Shown here in pieces: positions 5,404 to 6,819 of a DNA stretch of 6,819 bases; the stretch's first letter is position 1, and every line of letters starts with the position of its first letter. The notes under the pieces are model-generated. The model saw only the letters and a program-made list of their open reading frames with translations. It searched no databases and was not told the DNA's origin. Source of the stretch: an uncultured Oscillibacter sp. (GTDB taxonomy: Bacteria > Bacillota_A > Clostridia > Oscillospirales > Oscillospiraceae); assembly GCA_902462475.1 (NCBI GenBank), contig CABQCB010000094.1:1-6819 (forward strand). Direction: 5' to 3'. The position numbers were made by a program, and so were the translations under genes.

Positions 5404-6819
5404 TCAGGCGTTTGCCTCCTGGCGCTGCTTTTCGATGTACTCATCGTAGGTGCACAGCCGGTCGATGAGCTTGCCGTCCCGGATCTCCATGATGCGGTTG
5501 GCGATGGTCTGGACGAACTCATGGTCGTGGGAGGCGAAGAGCACCACGCCCTTGAAGTCGATGAGGCCGTTGTTGACGGCGGTGATGGACTCCAGGTCCA
5601 GATGGTTGGTGGGCTCATCCAGCACCAGCACATTGGAGCCGAAGAGCATCATGCGGGAGAGCATGCACCGGACCTTCTCACCGCCGGAGAGCACCTTGAC
5701 AGGCTTGAAGACGTCGTCTCCGGAGAAGAGCATCCGGCCCAGGAAGGAGCGCTTGAAGGACTCCGTGCTCTCCTCCGCCGTGTTGCCGGTGTACTGTCCC
5801 AGCCAGTCCACCAGGTTCAGGTCGCAGTCATTGAAGAAGGCGGAGTTGTCCAAGGGGAAGTAGCTGGTGGTGATGGTGGTGCCCCACTTGAAGGTGCCCT
5901 CATCGGGCTCCAGCTCCTCCATGAGGATCTTGAAGAGGGTGGTCTTGGCGATCTCGTCCTCGCCCACGAAGGCGATCTTATCGCCCTTGTTCACCCGGAA
6001 GGACACATTGTCCAGCACCTTGCGGCCGTCCACGGTCTTGGAAAGGCCCTCCACTGCCAAAATCTCCTTGCCGGGCTCCCGGTCCATGGTGAAGCCCACG
6101 AAGGGATAGCGCCGGGAGGAGGCGGGCATCTCCTCCACCGTCAGCTTATCCAGGAGCTTGCGGCGGGCGGTGGCCTGCTTGGACTTGGACTTGTTGGCGG
6201 AGAATCGGGCGATGAACGCCTGCAGTTCCTTGATCTTCTCCTCGTTCTTACGGTTCTGGTCCTTGATCATCCGCTGCATGAGCTGGCTGGACTCATACCA
6301 GAACTCGTAGTTGCCCACGTACATCTTGATCTGACCGTAGTCCACATCCACGATGCTGGTGCAGACGGTGTTGAGGAAGTGACGGTCGTGGCTGACCACG
6401 ATGGTCAGCGCCTCGCAGTCCATGAGGAAGTCCTCCAGCCACTCGATGGCCTGGATGTCCAGATGGTTGGTGGGCTCGTCCAGCAGGATGATGTCGGGCT
6501 TGCCGAACAGCGCCTGGGCCAGCAGCACCTTCACCTTTTCCTTGGCAGTGAGGCTGCTCATCTCGCTGTACAAAATGTCGTTGGAGAGCCCCAGGCCCTG
6601 GATCAGACGGGAGACATCGCTCTCGGCCTCCCAGCCGCCCATCTCGGCAAACTCCGCCTCCAGCTCGCTGGCCTTCACGCCGTCCTCGTCGGTGAAGTCC
6701 TCCTTTTCATAGAGGGCGTCCTTCTCCTTCATCACGTCGTAGAGATGCTGGTTGCCCATGATGACCGTGTCCAGCACCGTGTAGGCGTCGTACTGGAAGT
6801 GGTCCTGCTTGAGGATGGA
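5404..6819 (-). CDS. ykpA: ABC-F family ATPase, YkpA/YbiT-like, N-terminus beyond the window
   Basis: ABC-F proteins are soluble tandem ATPases without membrane domains; members bind the ribosomal E site and help translation, and some protect against antibiotics. The frame is open to the right edge with no start, beginning SILKQDHFQYDAYTVLDT; 471 residues are visible and, compared with about 540 for Bacillus YkpA (from memory), roughly 70 including the first Walker A are missing. In order: first-domain signature position LTAKE (90-94), Walker B and Glu in LLDEPTNHLD (about 112-121), H144 in VSHD; a charged linker with SANKSKSKQATARRKLLDKL and SSRRYPFVGF (about 175-243); second-domain Walker A position GEDEIAKTT (286-294), signature LSGGE (377-381), DEPTNHLD (401-408), H431 in ASHD. 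Linker and C-terminus resemble YkpA more than the resistance-type ABC-F proteins, so housekeeping ribosome function is likelier than drug resistance. It is convergent with dapA and functionally unrelated to it. Confidence 0.92.
   Translation of the reverse strand, partial: SILKQDHFQYDAYTVLDTVIMGNQHLYDVMKEKDALYEKEDFTDEDGVKASELEAEFAEMGGWEAESDVSRLIQGLGLSNDILYSEMSSLTAKEKVKVLLAQALFGKPDIILLDEPTNHLDIQAIEWLEDFLMDCEALTIVVSHDRHFLNTVCTSIVDVDYGQIKMYVGNYEFWYESSQLMQRMIKDQNRKNEEKIKELQAFIARFSANKSKSKQATARRKLLDKLTVEEMPASSRRYPFVGFTMDREPGKEILAVEGLSKTVDGRKVLDNVSFRVNKGDKIAFVGEDEIAKTTLFKILMEELEPDEGTFKWGTTITTSYFPLDNSAFFNDCDLNLVDWLGQYTGNTAEESTESFKRSFLGRMLFSGDDVFKPVKVLSGGEKVRCMLSRMMLFGSNVLVLDEPTNHLDLESITAVNNGLIDFKGVVLFASHDHEFVQTIANRIMEIRDGKLIDRLCTYDEYIEKQRQEANA

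Overview
The window is an ordinary chromosomal stretch from a low-to-moderately GC-rich member of the Firmicutes, most likely a gut-type Clostridia of the Oscillospiraceae/Ruminococcaceae kind. This rests on strong AGGAGG ribosome binding sites, a SpoIID-type sporulation hydrolase placed directly before queA and tgt, an archaeal-type aspartate-semialdehyde dehydrogenase next to dapA, and a YkpA-type ABC-F protein. The lineage is inferred from gene content and GC-rich third codon positions; no search was run.

The left half (1-3098, minus strand) reads spoIID-like -> queA -> tgt. queA and tgt make successive late enzymes of queuosine tRNA modification: Tgt inserts preQ1 into the anticodon and QueA converts it to epoxyqueuosine. 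tgt is cut by the left edge. The spoIID-like gene has a secretion signal and a peptidoglycan lytic domain, but its reading frame is broken by an apparent one-base deletion near 2725. Its stop codon overlaps the queA ribosome binding site, so translation of the two is probably coupled.

The intergenic region 3099-3284 is a divergent promoter region. On the minus strand it holds a very good vegetative-type promoter (TTGAAT-17-TATAAT) and, closer to the gene, a weaker sigma-E-like candidate. On the plus strand there are two weaker promoter candidates for asd and a GC-rich hairpin just before the asd ribosome binding site.

The plus-strand genes asd and dapA (3285-5346) form the entry into diaminopimelate/lysine synthesis: Asd makes aspartate semialdehyde and DapA condenses it with pyruvate. 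A textbook intrinsic terminator lies between them, and dapA has no obvious promoter of its own. dapA meets the minus-strand ABC-F gene tail to tail across a 57-base gap that holds a long perfect hairpin, probably a terminator mainly for the ABC-F gene. The ABC-F gene runs off the right edge and lacks its N-terminus here.

I saw no RNA gene, mobile element, CRISPR array or novel defence-like system. The points most worth a second look are the spoIID frameshift, the possible sporulation promoter before it, the terminator inside the asd-dapA pair, and the paired loss of ATP-site motifs in the ABC-F protein.
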